DNA of 64,000 bases from Chryseobacterium formosum (GCF_026460885.1 NZ_JAOVZW010000003.1:62001-126000), one strand, 5' to 3'; shown: positions 1 to 8,905, counted from the first letter of the stretch. Numbers and translations: made by a program. Notes: a model not told the origin generated them from the letters alone.

Positions 1-237
1 AGGTTTTGTGAAGACGGAGTCCTTCATCGAATTGTAGCCGAAGATGGGAAACAATATTTTGCAGTATGCATTAAATGTGAAGAGAAAAAACTGGCAGATC
101 ATCATTTTCATTTCCGATGTACAAAATGTGAAACGATTGAATGTCTGCTAATTGAAGTTCAGTTTTCCTTAGAAAAAGGCTATTCTGTGGAAAGTGTGAA
201 TTGTATTTTGACGGGAATTTGCAAAGATTGTGCATAA
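1..237 (+). CDS. Fur-family metal-dependent transcriptional regulator, C-terminal part
   Basis: The reading frame is open from the first base and stops at 235-237, so the gene starts outside the window. The 78 visible residues match the dimerisation and metal-binding half of the Fur family. They hold the His-rich segment HHFHFRC, the CxxC pair RCTKC and a C-terminal ICKDC pair, which in the family bind a structural zinc. The DNA-binding winged helix is not in view. I cannot tell Fur, Zur and PerR apart from this fragment. A hairpin closes the gene directly after the stop. Confidence 0.85.
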   Translation, partial: RFCEDGVLHRIVAEDGKQYFAVCIKCEEKKLADHHFHFRCTKCETIECLLIEVQFSLEKGYSVESVNCILTGICKDCA

Positions 238-240
238 AAA

Positions 241-265
241 AACCTCTGTAGGTTTTACAGAGGTT
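241..265. terminator. Bidirectional intrinsic terminator
   Basis: A perfect 10-bp stem (AACCTCTGTA / TACAGAGGTT) encloses a 5-base loop and has A and T runs on either side. It lies between the converging Fur-family gene and the TPR gene and could end both transcripts. Confidence 0.8.
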
Positions 266-285
266 TCTTAAAGGATTTATTCTAT

Positions 286-1347
286 CTAATTTGAAACATA
301 AACATTATTCTTGTCAATCATCAATAAATTTTCGTCCTGAGTATACCAAGTTACAAATTTTTGATATTCAGCATCGTTTTTTTGCATCCATTCTGTAAAA
401 GCACTTTCATCTCCGATTTGGAATATGTAATGATTATAGGCGTTAAAAACTTTATTATCATCCATTTTTTTGAAGTAATCAAATAAAACAATTTGATATT
501 CTTTTTTCATTATTTCTAAATACATTTTTAAAAATTCACTACGAATTTTTGCAAAAGAATTGAGAGAAAACTCTTTTTGACCTGTCGTTGAAAGCAGTAG
601 ATTTGCTTCAAACATTGAACATAACGGAAGCTTATTTTTATCTAATTTACTTACATCAATTAAAATATTTTTGCAAATTGAGATACTTAAATTGTTATCA
701 TCTTTAAAAATAATTGCTTCTTTGTAGCCATCATAAAGTAATTTACTCATCTCTTTGGTGCGTTTAGTAGTTCTCTCAAGATTGACAAAAATTTCACCAA
801 AAATAAAACCGGATAATTTATTGTCAGAACGAAGATAAAGCTTTGCAGCTCTGTAATAATTTGAAGAGTAGGAAGGATTTACTGATATTCCTTTTTCATA
901 GCTGTTAATGGCTTCATTATATTTTTTTTCAGATTCATAAACAACACCTTTCTCAAGATAAAGTCTTCCTGCATCAGGAAATTTTTTCAAACCTTCATCG
1001 TATGTAGCAATCGCAAGTTCGGATTTACCTTGATAATCAAAATTATTTCCTAAAAGTTGAAAATAATCTGCTTTTAAATTGTCATAATTTTTGATTCGCT
1101 TAAGTTCAGAAATTGCCTTTTCATGTTCCTTATTATTGGTGTATGCTAAAGCAATTTCATAAGGATAGGTATATTCTTTAGGATCTATTTTTTCACATTC
1201 TCTTAAAATTGTGATGGCTTCATTATATTTTTCTGTGTCAATCAGTTTTACAGCATCATATACTTTTTCACATTTGAAAGTTTTCTTTTGTGCATGAAAA
1301 TTGAGTGATAACAAAAGAAATAATAAGACTGAATAATTGTTTTTCAT
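286..1347 (-). CDS. Secreted tetratricopeptide-repeat protein
   Basis: This 353-residue protein begins with a signal peptide (MKNNYSVLLFLLLSLNFHAQ). From about residue 30 to 190 it has successive TPR helices with the usual A/G and P spacing, for example the segments ending in NPSYSS and FPDAGR. The C-terminal half has no clear domain. TPR arrays are protein-protein scaffolds, and I infer a periplasmic place because of the signal peptide. It is probably transcribed alone: a hairpin separates it from the lipoprotein gene upstream on the same strand. The partner and role cannot be read from the sequence. Confidence 0.75.
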   Translation of the reverse strand: MKNNYSVLLFLLLSLNFHAQKKTFKCEKVYDAVKLIDTEKYNEAITILRECEKIDPKEYTYPYEIALAYTNNKEHEKAISELKRIKNYDNLKADYFQLLGNNFDYQGKSELAIATYDEGLKKFPDAGRLYLEKGVVYESEKKYNEAINSYEKGISVNPSYSSNYYRAAKLYLRSDNKLSGFIFGEIFVNLERTTKRTKEMSKLLYDGYKEAIIFKDDNNLSISICKNILIDVSKLDKNKLPLCSMFEANLLLSTTGQKEFSLNSFAKIRSEFLKMYLEIMKKEYQIVLFDYFKKMDDNKVFNAYNHYIFQIGDESAFTEWMQKNDAEYQKFVTWYTQDENLLMIDKNNVYVSN

Positions 1348-1388
1348 GGTTTGATTTTACTGTAAATATCAATAAATTATTCTATAAA

Positions 1389-1410
1389 AAAACACATCGA
1401 AATGTGTTTT
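1389..1410 (-). terminator. Intrinsic terminator after the lipoprotein gene
   Basis: The stem AAAACACAT / ATGTGTTTT with a 4-base loop lies 20 bp past the stop of the minus-strand lipoprotein gene, with a U-rich end on that strand. Confidence 0.65.
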
Positions 1411-1430
1411 ATGATTTTGTAAAAAGTTAA

Positions 1431-2132
1431 TTATTTTTTATTCTTTTCTAAAGAATCTTTATCGGATTTTTCTCCAACAATCGACATTTTGTTTTCAAAA
1501 GGCTTTGCTTCTAAAACGGTAATGCTGGTTTGCTCTTTTCCTAAATTGTATTGTATAAATACGGTTTTTTCGACGGTTCGGATGATATATGTATTTACAT
1601 TTTTCCAGTTGTTGCAAGAATGCATATACCCTAAGTTGTAGGCTTCCGGATTTTCTCTTTTAATGCGTTCTTCTTCACCTTCTCTTAATGGCTCACCTGT
1701 ATTTATTTTTACACCACCGACATTTTTAATCAGCTCATCAAAGCTTTTCTGAATTTCCAAAGGTGAGAATTTTTTATCTTTAAATTCTTCGGAAACTCTG
1801 ATTTCGGCTTTAAAAGTTTTCCCTTCCATTGAAGTGTAAGAACCATGATCGTAGAAATATTCTTTATCAAAATCTTTGGTTTGTCCGTCTCCATGATAAG
1901 AATTTGGGTCTGTGAAAGTATATCCTTCAGGAAGCTGAAAATAAGGAAATGTTCCGTGAAATTTATCGGTTACAGGAATTTTGCTCATATTATAACCGGT
2001 GTCTGAAATAACTTCTGATGTATTTTGATTTTGAGTATTTTCTGATTGTGATTGAGCTTGACCCTTATCTTCTTTACTGCACGACCACAAAGTAAATGCT
2101 GATAAAGCACTTATTAAAACGATATTCTTCAT
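1431..2132 (-). CDS. Hypothetical lipoprotein
   Basis: The 233-residue product has a type II signal peptide with the lipobox LWSC at residues 15-18, so it should be lipidated at Cys18. A Q/N/S-rich linker follows to about residue 45. The mature part is hydrophilic, with aromatic residues in YFQLPEGYTF and FYDHGSYTSM. It resembles conserved but uncharacterised lipoproteins of Chryseobacterium, which is a recall-based impression. No enzymatic motif is visible. It is a single-gene unit with its own terminator. Confidence 0.7.
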   Translation of the reverse strand: MKNIVLISALSAFTLWSCSKEDKGQAQSQSENTQNQNTSEVISDTGYNMSKIPVTDKFHGTFPYFQLPEGYTFTDPNSYHGDGQTKDFDKEYFYDHGSYTSMEGKTFKAEIRVSEEFKDKKFSPLEIQKSFDELIKNVGGVKINTGEPLREGEEERIKRENPEAYNLGYMHSCNNWKNVNTYIIRTVEKTVFIQYNLGKEQTSITVLEAKPFENKMSIVGEKSDKDSLEKNKK

Positions 2133-2250
2133 ATTTCAATAGATTGACAGGTGTAATTATGCTTTTCTGTGGAAGCAAAATTGATGCTAAAGAGTGTGAA
2201 GAATATTTAAAGTTATGTTAAATTACAGGTGAATTAATGTGATTTTTAAT

Positions 2251-3042
2251 TTATGAATGAGCTTTTAATTCTGAAGGCGAAATTCCAAACTCCTTTTTAA
2301 AAACAAAAGAAAAGTGGGAGAGGTCTTCAAATCCCAAATCTATATAAATATCTGTCGTTTTTTTATGTTCTTTATCCAAAAGAAAATAAGCTTCATCGAG
2401 ACGTTTTTTTATCAACCATTTTCCAGGGCTTGTATTGAAAATTGCTTTAAATTCTCTTTTAAAAGTTGATAAACTTCGACCTGTAAGAAAAGCGAAACGT
2501 TCTAAACTGATGTTGAATTTATAATTATGATTCATAAATAATTCCAGATCAATTTTATGCGGAACATTGAAATTAAAGAAAATATTTTTGAGATCAGGAT
2601 TATTTTTAATTAAGATCATCAACAATTCTTCACGTTTGATATCAACAAAAGTGTCATCCAATTGTTCAGATCCGTTATAATAAGGTTCTAAAGACTGAAT
2701 AAAATTATTGATTAGCTTATCTTCTTTAATAAATAAAAAAGAATCATTATTGTCAGTCGGTTCCGTTTGATAAGGATGGCGTTCCAGAAATCTCTTTAGA
2801 AAAGCTTCATCAAAAGCAATAATAACCTTTTCGAAACCGCCATCTTCTTTATATTTTGTATACCGAACCAAATGATTTTTCCTTGCAATACAATAATCTC
2901 CCGGTTTCATCGAGTAATGCTTGTAACCATCATAAGAAACCATCGATCCTTTAAGCAAAAACAAAAAGAAATGCTCTGGAATAAATTGTTCCGGTGATAT
3001 TTCGGGACCGAGATGACAGGATTGTATATTGTTGAATTTCAT
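2251..3042 (-). CDS. AraC-family transcriptional regulator
   Basis: The 263-residue protein has an N-terminal cupin-like sensor region (about 1-160) and a C-terminal AraC double helix-turn-helix (about 170-262). The second helix shows the family signature GFEDLSHFSFVFKKEFGISPSE. The first helix includes the segment RSLSTFKREFK. It is transcribed leftward and sits downstream of two reductase genes of the same direction, separated from them by a long imperfect palindrome. Control of those reductases is possible but is inference only. Confidence 0.88.
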   Translation of the reverse strand: MKFNNIQSCHLGPEISPEQFIPEHFFLFLLKGSMVSYDGYKHYSMKPGDYCIARKNHLVRYTKYKEDGGFEKVIIAFDEAFLKRFLERHPYQTEPTDNNDSFLFIKEDKLINNFIQSLEPYYNGSEQLDDTFVDIKREELLMILIKNNPDLKNIFFNFNVPHKIDLELFMNHNYKFNISLERFAFLTGRSLSTFKREFKAIFNTSPGKWLIKKRLDEAYFLLDKEHKKTTDIYIDLGFEDLSHFSFVFKKEFGISPSELKAHS

Positions 3043-3167
3043 TTTATTATTTTTCCTTTGTCTTGATACAAAAGAAGCAAAGAATCAGTTTTATTTCAGT
3101 TAAAAAAATATAACTCTTAGTTTTCTAAGGAATTACCTTCAAATTTACTAAAAGTGATTTTGATTTT

Positions 3168-3283
3168 CGTCAATTCGAGTAACGAAATGAAATGGAGTGT
3201 ATCGAGAATTTGTCTTTAATGAAAAATTCTCGATACAAAATTATTTTCCACTTTGCTACAAATAATTTTTACTCGAATTGACG
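3168..3283. repeat. Long imperfect intergenic palindrome
   Basis: The outer arms CGTCAATTCGAGT (3168-3180) and ACTCGAATTGACG (3271-3283) are exact reverse complements. The inner arms GTATCGAGAATT (3199-3210) and AATTCTCGATAC (3225-3236) are also exact. The left flank contains ACGAAATGAAATGGAGT, which is similar to the dispersed repeats at 16101 and 31870. It ends 8 bp past the stop of the reductase gene on the minus strand and could fold as its terminator. Confidence 0.75.
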
Positions 3284-3290
3284 AGCTTTA

Positions 3291-4265
3291 TTAAACATTC
3301 ATCAAACTATCTGCACTTGCTAATAAAGCTTCTTCACGGCTTCTTGGATTCCAATGAAGGATTGTTTTTGCTTTTCCGTTGGACATTTCTTTGTAGAATT
3401 CTTTGCCGATCGGTTCTAATTTTTGAATGTTTTCAGTGTATTGCGATCTTTCTTTTTTGAACAATTCGGCAACATCGTAAAGACTCATCACGCCGTCTGA
3501 AGTCGCAATAAAACGTTCTCCTGCAGCTTTCGGATTCAACATTGCTTTGATATGAATTTCCGCAACATCTCTTACATCCACAACGCCCATCGTGAAAGTA
3601 GGAGTGTAGCTCAATGTTCCGTTCAAAATTCCTGAAACCGCAATATCCAATGAAGCAGAAGTGATTCCGCCAATTGAAGGACCGAAAATCCCGACAGGAT
3701 TGATAACCGACAGTTCCAAACCGTTGCCTTCTTTTTCGATGAATTCCCATGCAGATTTTTCAGCAACTGTTTTCGACTTGATGTAAGCAGGAAGTTCCGC
3801 ATTCACATCTGTCCAGTCTTCTTCCGTGAAAATATGGTCTTTAATATCTTTACTGTAACCAACCGCTGCAAAAGAAGAAGTCAAAACTATTCTTTTCACT
3901 CCCGCATCACGCGACGCTTTCAAAACCCGCAAAGCTCCGTCTCTTGCCGGAATGATGAGTTCATTTTCATCTTTCGGATCTTGTGCAGGAAAGGGTGACG
4001 CGACGTGAAGAACAAAATCACAATTTCTTACGGCTTCGTCCCAATTGTCATCACTTGTAAGATCTGCTTCAATGAATGAAAGATGAGAAAAATCTGTAAT
4101 TCCGCCTTCTTCCAATGCTTTGATGATGCTGTCTTTTTTCGACAGTGAACGAAGTGTTGTTTTCACTTCATAACCTTGCTGTAATAATTGCAGAACGGTA
4201 TGAGCTCCTAAAAATCCTGTTGCTCCCGTTACCAAAACTGTTTCTTTTGTCTGTACGTTTTTCAT
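3291..4265 (-). CDS. NAD(P)-dependent reductase, dihydroflavonol-reductase type (extended SDR)
   Basis: The 324-residue protein has the Rossmann nucleotide motif TGATGFLG (residues 14-21) and the catalytic YIKSK (YxxxK) around residue 161, which define extended short-chain dehydrogenases. The general layout and the NPVGIFGP segment match the aldehyde reductase/dihydroflavonol 4-reductase branch. These reduce carbonyls with NADPH, but the substrate here is unknown. It follows an SDR gene on the same strand after a 193-bp gap that holds a hairpin. A long palindrome lies directly downstream. Confidence 0.85.
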   Translation of the reverse strand: MKNVQTKETVLVTGATGFLGAHTVLQLLQQGYEVKTTLRSLSKKDSIIKALEEGGITDFSHLSFIEADLTSDDNWDEAVRNCDFVLHVASPFPAQDPKDENELIIPARDGALRVLKASRDAGVKRIVLTSSFAAVGYSKDIKDHIFTEEDWTDVNAELPAYIKSKTVAEKSAWEFIEKEGNGLELSVINPVGIFGPSIGGITSASLDIAVSGILNGTLSYTPTFTMGVVDVRDVAEIHIKAMLNPKAAGERFIATSDGVMSLYDVAELFKKERSQYTENIQKLEPIGKEFYKEMSNGKAKTILHWNPRSREEALLASADSLMNV

Positions 4266-4390
4266 TTTTATTTAAATTTTACAGGACAAAGTTGGGGATT
4301 ATTTGGGATGGAGATTTTGTTGTAGGGTTCAAATTTTGTTTGTTGTGGGGGTCAAATATTCAATTGATTAAATTATATTATCATAAAAAA

Positions 4391-4415
4391 TCCCCCACGA
4401 AAAACCCGTGAGAGA
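4391..4415 (-). terminator. Intrinsic terminator after the SDR gene
   Basis: On the minus strand TCTCTCACG pairs with CGTGGGGGA through a 9-bp stem with two U-G wobbles, followed by six U residues. It lies 44 bp past the stop of the SDR gene. The wobbles work only on this strand, so it is directional. Confidence 0.6.
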
Positions 4416-4458
4416 TAAAATATATGGAATCAATTCCAATCAGGAATGATGAAATTTT

Positions 4459-5196
4459 TTAATTGTTGAAAGTAGCGAAAGCGCCTTCTGTAGCGGCGAA
4501 GAAATTATCATACAGCAATCCAGTATTTCCTACACGAATTTCATAAATATCTTCCTGTAGCGCTTTTACAAGATCATTGGCAACATCTGAAGCCGGAATT
4601 CCGTTTTCTTTTCCACCTATTTCTGCGGAAAAATCTGTAGCAACTAAAGGTGGCATTAATTCAAAAACTTTTACATTGGTATCTTTTGCCAGTTCGTATC
4701 TCAACAATTTTGTATGAGAGTGAAGAGCAGCTTTTGAATCTGAATAAGTCGGAAGATGTGAACCCGGAACAAATCCTACGATAGACGAAACATTCACGAT
4801 GGCTGCTTCATTTTGTTGTTTCAAAAGAGGAAGAAATTTTTCTGAAAGTCTGATCGGCGCAAAATAATTGGTTGTGAATTCTGCTACTGCTTTACTGTAA
4901 GCATCCCCGTCATTCGCAATATTGTAAACATAAGCATTTCCTGCATTATTGATCAAAATATTTAATCCTCCGAAAGTGGTTTTTACTTCTTCGTACAATC
5001 TGTTGATATCGCTTTCATTCGTAATATCCGCCTGAATTGTGAATACATTTTCTAAACCTTTCGCCGCAGCCTCTAATTTTTCTTTGTTTCTTCCGGCGAT
5101 GATGATTTTATTCGCAGGACTTAATGCTTTTGCGATTTCTAAACCGATTCCTGAACCTCCGCCAGTGATCAAAATTGTGTTGTTTGTTGTGTTCAT
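4459..5196 (-). CDS. Short-chain dehydrogenase/reductase, DltE-like
   Basis: With the start at 5196 the protein has 245 residues. The Rossmann motif TGGGSGIG and the NNAG motif mark a classical SDR, and the catalytic tyrosine is in the YSDSK segment. An ATG at 5226 would add ten residues, but it lies only 8 bp from an operator-like palindrome at 5235-5252, so I prefer the inner ATG. The gene follows tetR on the same strand with a gap of about 70 bp. A matching palindrome precedes tetR. This suggests TetR represses both genes. The substrate is unknown. Confidence 0.87.
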   Translation of the reverse strand: MNTTNNTILITGGGSGIGLEIAKALSPANKIIIAGRNKEKLEAAAKGLENVFTIQADITNESDINRLYEEVKTTFGGLNILINNAGNAYVYNIANDGDAYSKAVAEFTTNYFAPIRLSEKFLPLLKQQNEAAIVNVSSIVGFVPGSHLPTYSDSKAALHSHTKLLRYELAKDTNVKVFELMPPLVATDFSAEIGGKENGIPASDVANDLVKALQEDIYEIRVGNTGLLYDNFFAATEGAFATFNN

Positions 5197-5234
5197 AATA
5201 GTTGTTTTAGTTTGATTTATATTCAATTTAAGTA

Positions 5235-5252
5235 TTGTACTGTTTGGTACAA
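5235..5252. promoter_or_regulatory. Candidate TetR operator 1
   Basis: TTGTACTGTTTGGTACAA is a TTGTAC-N6-GTACAA palindrome between tetR and the SDR gene. The same arms recur upstream of tetR at 5884-5901. Two copies of one dyad bordering a TetR-family gene and its neighbour is the usual layout of a local repressor circuit. Confidence 0.7.
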
Positions 5253-5268
5253 AATATGATAAAAATTT

Positions 5269-5853
5269 TTATTTTAGTAATTTTAGATTCATTTCAATCA
5301 TCGAACGAAGGATTTCCGGAGAACTTTCCATTCTTCTTGTTACGTGAATTCCGTTCCAGAGATTTGTTAAATGCCAAGCCAGAATTTCAGGATCTTCCTG
5401 TGTTTTCAGTTGTCTGTTTTGCTGTGCTTTTTTAATAGCTTTTTCAAAAACTTTCTGCAAACCTTTTAGTAATTCGGCAGTGATTCTTTTAATATCTTCA
5501 TCTTTTTCAGAAAGTTGAACCAATGCATTTCCCAAATAACAACCTCTTTCAATGTCACAATCTTCCGCATCGGCAAGAACCAGAAAAAACTGTCGGATGA
5601 ATTCAATCTGATCTTCAGAATTTTCAATTACTTGACCAATTTTTTTATTAAAATTTTCAGAAAACTGTTTGATGGAACGAACATAGAGTTCCTGTTTTCC
5701 ACCTTTGAAAGCCAGATAAAAACTGCCTTTTCCGATTCCCATGGCATTCAGCAATTCGTCTGCAGAAGCGGTGTCGTAGCCTTTATTTCTAAAAACTTCG
5801 GTTGCTTTTTGGATCGCTTCCTGCTCATCGAATATTTTTGGTCTTCCTGCCAT
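5269..5853 (-). CDS. TetR-family transcriptional repressor
   Basis: The 194-residue protein has the N-terminal TetR helix-turn-helix (about residues 8-55), including VFRNKGYDTASADELL and GIGKGSFYLAFKGG. The C-terminal helical ligand domain (about 75-190) is typical of the AcrR/QacR-like group. Paired palindromes lie on either side of the gene, one 31 bp upstream of its start and one in front of the SDR gene. I infer autoregulation and control of the SDR. The ligand is unknown, perhaps an electrophile or a substrate of the reductase. Confidence 0.92.
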   Translation of the reverse strand: MAGRPKIFDEQEAIQKATEVFRNKGYDTASADELLNAMGIGKGSFYLAFKGGKQELYVRSIKQFSENFNKKIGQVIENSEDQIEFIRQFFLVLADAEDCDIERGCYLGNALVQLSEKDEDIKRITAELLKGLQKVFEKAIKKAQQNRQLKTQEDPEILAWHLTNLWNGIHVTRRMESSPEILRSMIEMNLKLLK

Positions 5854-5883
5854 TTTTTATTTTAATGAGACAAAGGTATATAA

Positions 5884-5901
5884 TTGTACTAATTAGTACA
5901 A
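5884..5901. promoter_or_regulatory. Candidate TetR operator 2
   Basis: TTGTACTAATTAGTACAA is a perfect 18-bp palindrome starting 31 bp upstream of the tetR start. Its arms are identical to those of operator 1 and only the centre differs. Confidence 0.75.
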
Positions 5902-5960
5902 AATAAAAACTCAAATATCTTTTATAGTTTTTGTCGATAAAGTTTTGCTGACTATTTGTT

Positions 5961-6067
5961 TGTTGGAAAACGCAAAGTCGCAAGGAATTTGAATGACAAC
6001 ATTTTTTAAGGCGCAAAGATTTTATCTACGATAAAATTGATTTCTTGTGCGTTCTCGTTTTCCAACA
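5961..6067. repeat. Intergenic inverted repeat with CGCAAAG units
   Basis: TGTTGGAAAACG (5961-5972) is the exact reverse complement of CGTTTTCCAACA (6056-6067). The interior holds GCAAAGTCGCAAGG and GGCGCAAAGATTTTATC, which look like the GCAAAG-rich dispersed repeats common in this group. It lies directly downstream of the S41 peptidase gene and may stop its transcript. Confidence 0.6.
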
Positions 6068-6071
6068 ATAT

Positions 6072-7781
6072 TTATTTTATAGAATTCAAAACCTTTTCAA
6101 ATTCAAGATCGCGATTGTCGAGAATATCCTGATCTTTATATTTTATCAATTCATTAATTCTGATTCCTGTTTGTTGAGTCTGTGAATTATCAGGATAGAA
6201 AATTCCGTTCCCTGTAAAGGGTAAAACATAATCTCCGGGAAGATTAACCCTCACCAAATCTCCGTCTCCACCCGAAGTTTGCTGACCAATCGTTAATGAT
6301 TGTGGGAAAATTTTCTGCAAACTCATAGAATACCATTCACTTGCACTTCTTGTTTCGGGATTTACAAGAATGAAAACTTTTCCTTTATAAACATGAGTTG
6401 TTTTATTTTCAATCGTCGGAAAATAATCATAATCTTTGTAAATAAAAGTACCAATATTTTTCAGATTCGGTTTGTAATATTTTCCGAAATAATTCTCTTT
6501 TGGCGAAAAATATTTATAAATGTAATGATACACAAAACCGCCCCAATCCGGATAAGCTCTCATATCGAAAACGATGGCTTTTTTCTGTGAAGCATCTTTC
6601 AAAATGCTGTCCATTACCGCATCGATTTTATTATCATCTACATTATTAATGAAGTCCAAAGTTTCATTGGTTTTAAAGTAAGCAATATCTTTATTAGCCA
6701 AACCATGGCTTGCTATCTTACGATTTTTATTGTTTATATAATCCGAAAGAATCGCAACATTTGATTTATCCGTTGTGTTGATTAATGGAATTTCTGTTAA
6801 AAATTTCTTAGAACCGGATTGTATTTTTAAGGTTTTTTGCGGAAGATTATTAGACCAAATAAGATTATATTCATATTTTGAAAGAACATATAATAATTTT
6901 TGATGGTTGGAAACAGAAAGTAATTTGCTTTTTTCCTTAATGATCTGCGGAATACTTTTTCCATTAATTTCCGTGATTTTGTCGCCAACTTTAATCTGAG
7001 CTTTATCACAAATTTCACGAAAGACAAGATTGGTTACCAACAAATGATCATCAACGATCTGAAAATCAAACGGTGAATAATAAGAAATGTTGAATAAAAT
7101 TTCGTCCCTGTAATTCAATTGGCGGTAAAATTCAAATGCATGACTGTCCTGGAAGTATGAAACAGTTTTAGCAAGTACGACCTCAAAGTCTTTTCGTGAT
7201 GGTGACTTTACGGCTTCTTCCAGTAAATTATTAAAGTAAGAATCAAAATTTTTATCCATTAAATATTTGTGTGGAAAAAGATAATCGACAATTCCCTGAA
7301 TTTTTGCCATTGTCAATAATCTGTATTCCAATGAAAAGTTTTCTGTTTTTGGAAAAGGATATTTTTTCTCGTCACTGACTGATTTTCCTTCTTTTAAAAG
7401 TCCGTAATCGAAACGGTTTTTATAGATGTTATTCAGTAAATTTTTATTTTCTGTACTAATCTTTTTATTCTTTTGAAACCAATCAAAATTCTGATTTTGC
7501 GCTAAAATATCTTTCGAGGTTTCAGCCAAAACAGGATGGGTTAATTTCTTGTTAAGATTTGCAGATAACTTACCAATCACAGAATTGAAATCGTCTTTTG
7601 AACTGATATTTTTAATAGTACTTAAAAACAAACTGTCTGAATCAACTTTTCCACTTGCGACATCAGGATGATAATATTTAATAAAATTCCATGTTTTAAT
7701 GAAATCATTGTACTGGTTTTTCTGAGCAAAAACAGAATGTTGAAATAGTAAAAAGATGATTATGATTGATGTTTTTTTCAT
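6072..7781 (-). CDS. Secreted S41-family (tail-specific) peptidase
   Basis: The 569-residue protein starts with a signal peptide ending in VFAQ (residues 17-20). A PDZ-like segment with VGDKITEINGKSIP lies near residue 265. The C-terminal S41 fold follows, with the nucleophile region TRSASEWYSM and the glycine-rich GQQTSGGDGDLV. S41 peptidases cleave proteins near their C-termini in the periplasm or at the surface. It is followed by nothing on its strand and is preceded 23 bp upstream by an unknown gene, probably in one operon. Activity depends on a Ser/Lys dyad, and I cannot place the lysine with certainty. Confidence 0.85.
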   Translation of the reverse strand: MKKTSIIIIFLLFQHSVFAQKNQYNDFIKTWNFIKYYHPDVASGKVDSDSLFLSTIKNISSKDDFNSVIGKLSANLNKKLTHPVLAETSKDILAQNQNFDWFQKNKKISTENKNLLNNIYKNRFDYGLLKEGKSVSDEKKYPFPKTENFSLEYRLLTMAKIQGIVDYLFPHKYLMDKNFDSYFNNLLEEAVKSPSRKDFEVVLAKTVSYFQDSHAFEFYRQLNYRDEILFNISYYSPFDFQIVDDHLLVTNLVFREICDKAQIKVGDKITEINGKSIPQIIKEKSKLLSVSNHQKLLYVLSKYEYNLIWSNNLPQKTLKIQSGSKKFLTEIPLINTTDKSNVAILSDYINNKNRKIASHGLANKDIAYFKTNETLDFINNVDDNKIDAVMDSILKDASQKKAIVFDMRAYPDWGGFVYHYIYKYFSPKENYFGKYYKPNLKNIGTFIYKDYDYFPTIENKTTHVYKGKVFILVNPETRSASEWYSMSLQKIFPQSLTIGQQTSGGDGDLVRVNLPGDYVLPFTGNGIFYPDNSQTQQTGIRINELIKYKDQDILDNRDLEFEKVLNSIK

Positions 7782-7804
7782 GATAATGATTTGTTTTAAA
7801 GATT

Positions 7805-8905
7805 TTAATTAATAATAAATTCCTGATCTTTCATCAGTTCTATAAAAGGTCCGTTCTTCGGATAATGATCATAACCGCCAAAATGACCAATTTTAGCAGA
7901 ATATTTTTCAAAGAGATGCAGTACTTTATCGCCAAATGAATTGACGTTTACGTTTTGAATTTTATCTTTTTTCTGTCGGCCATTAGTGAAGAAAAGCATA
8001 ACATTAACTTTGCCTTCAAATTCAGAGTCATTATAATAAAATACCGAAATGTCTTCTTTAATACAGATTTGAGTAACATCGTCAATGAAATCTTTTTTAT
8101 GTTTTAAAGATAAGTGGCAATCAATTCTTAAAGCAGTATTTTCTGCGTTGTGTTTCTTGAAATTTGAACCAACTCTACTGATGAAAGTATGATTGTTTCT
8201 CTCGAAAATCATCTCAGAACCATTGTTGAAATCATAGCTTTGTACTTTATTGAATGGCGTATCATTGCTTATTGAGATTGCATTTTGTTCTTTTAAAATT
8301 TGCTCGATTTCTTCAGCAAACTGAAAGTGATAATCAGACAAATTGTAGTCACCAATATTGATCAGAAGATCACTTCCATCGGTCTTAATGCTTAAATATG
8401 CTTTTGGATATTGCTGTTTCAGAGTTTTTATTTCGCCTAAAAACTGTTCTAAATCTTTTACAAAAACTCTGGCTTGAATTTCTGCCGCATCGTTTGCGTG
8501 ACCTCCCAAACCTCTTGCAAATTTGAAAAAACTGTAGTCATAAAGCCCATCGGGAAATTTATAAAACCAATATACTCCTAAAATCATGATTTGCTCAATG
8601 TTTTTGAATGGGAAACTTTTGTTGTGTAAAGTACAATTTGAATTAAAACTAAGACAAATCACTGCGATTCTCATCATCGCATTGTCTGAAAATCGGTGTC
8701 TGATAACTTCGATGTAATTGATTCTTTCGATTGCAAACTCTTTAAGCCCATTGATTTCTGAGAAGCTGTTTACTTTTTCAATTTGCGAATTAATTTCGGA
8801 CTCATTCAAAGAAGCTGCAACATTAATGAGATTAGTATTACTCATCAAAAGCCAGCCGAACAAAATAATTGAAATGAATAAAAGACAAGGTCTGAAAAAC
8901 TTCAT
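7805..8905 (-). CDS. Hypothetical membrane-anchored protein
   Basis: I do not recognise this 366-residue protein. It has one N-terminal hydrophobic segment (about residues 8-24, LLFISIILFGWLLM) that could be an uncleaved signal or anchor. The rest is hydrophilic and mixed alpha/beta. A glycine/histidine patch, ARGLGGHANDAAE, sits near residue 130. The gene lies 23 bp upstream of the S41 peptidase gene on the same strand, so the two are likely cotranscribed. It could be a partner or inhibitor of the peptidase, but nothing in the sequence proves this. Confidence 0.65.
   Translation of the reverse strand: MKFFRPCLLFISIILFGWLLMSNTNLINVAASLNESEINSQIEKVNSFSEINGLKEFAIERINYIEVIRHRFSDNAMMRIAVICLSFNSNCTLHNKSFPFKNIEQIMILGVYWFYKFPDGLYDYSFFKFARGLGGHANDAAEIQARVFVKDLEQFLGEIKTLKQQYPKAYLSIKTDGSDLLINIGDYNLSDYHFQFAEEIEQILKEQNAISISNDTPFNKVQSYDFNNGSEMIFERNNHTFISRVGSNFKKHNAENTALRIDCHLSLKHKKDFIDDVTQICIKEDISVFYYNDSEFEGKVNVMLFFTNGRQKKDKIQNVNVNSFGDKVLHLFEKYSAKIGHFGGYDHYPKNGPFIELMKDQEFIIN

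Noticed and set aside
3433..3750. A 105-residue gene inside the reductase
   Set aside because: It overlaps the well-supported extended SDR in another frame and is rich in Arg and Cys, as such shadows are.
4145..4411. A plus-strand gene over the reductase start
   Set aside because: It runs antisense through the reductase and across a terminator, with low-complexity sequence.
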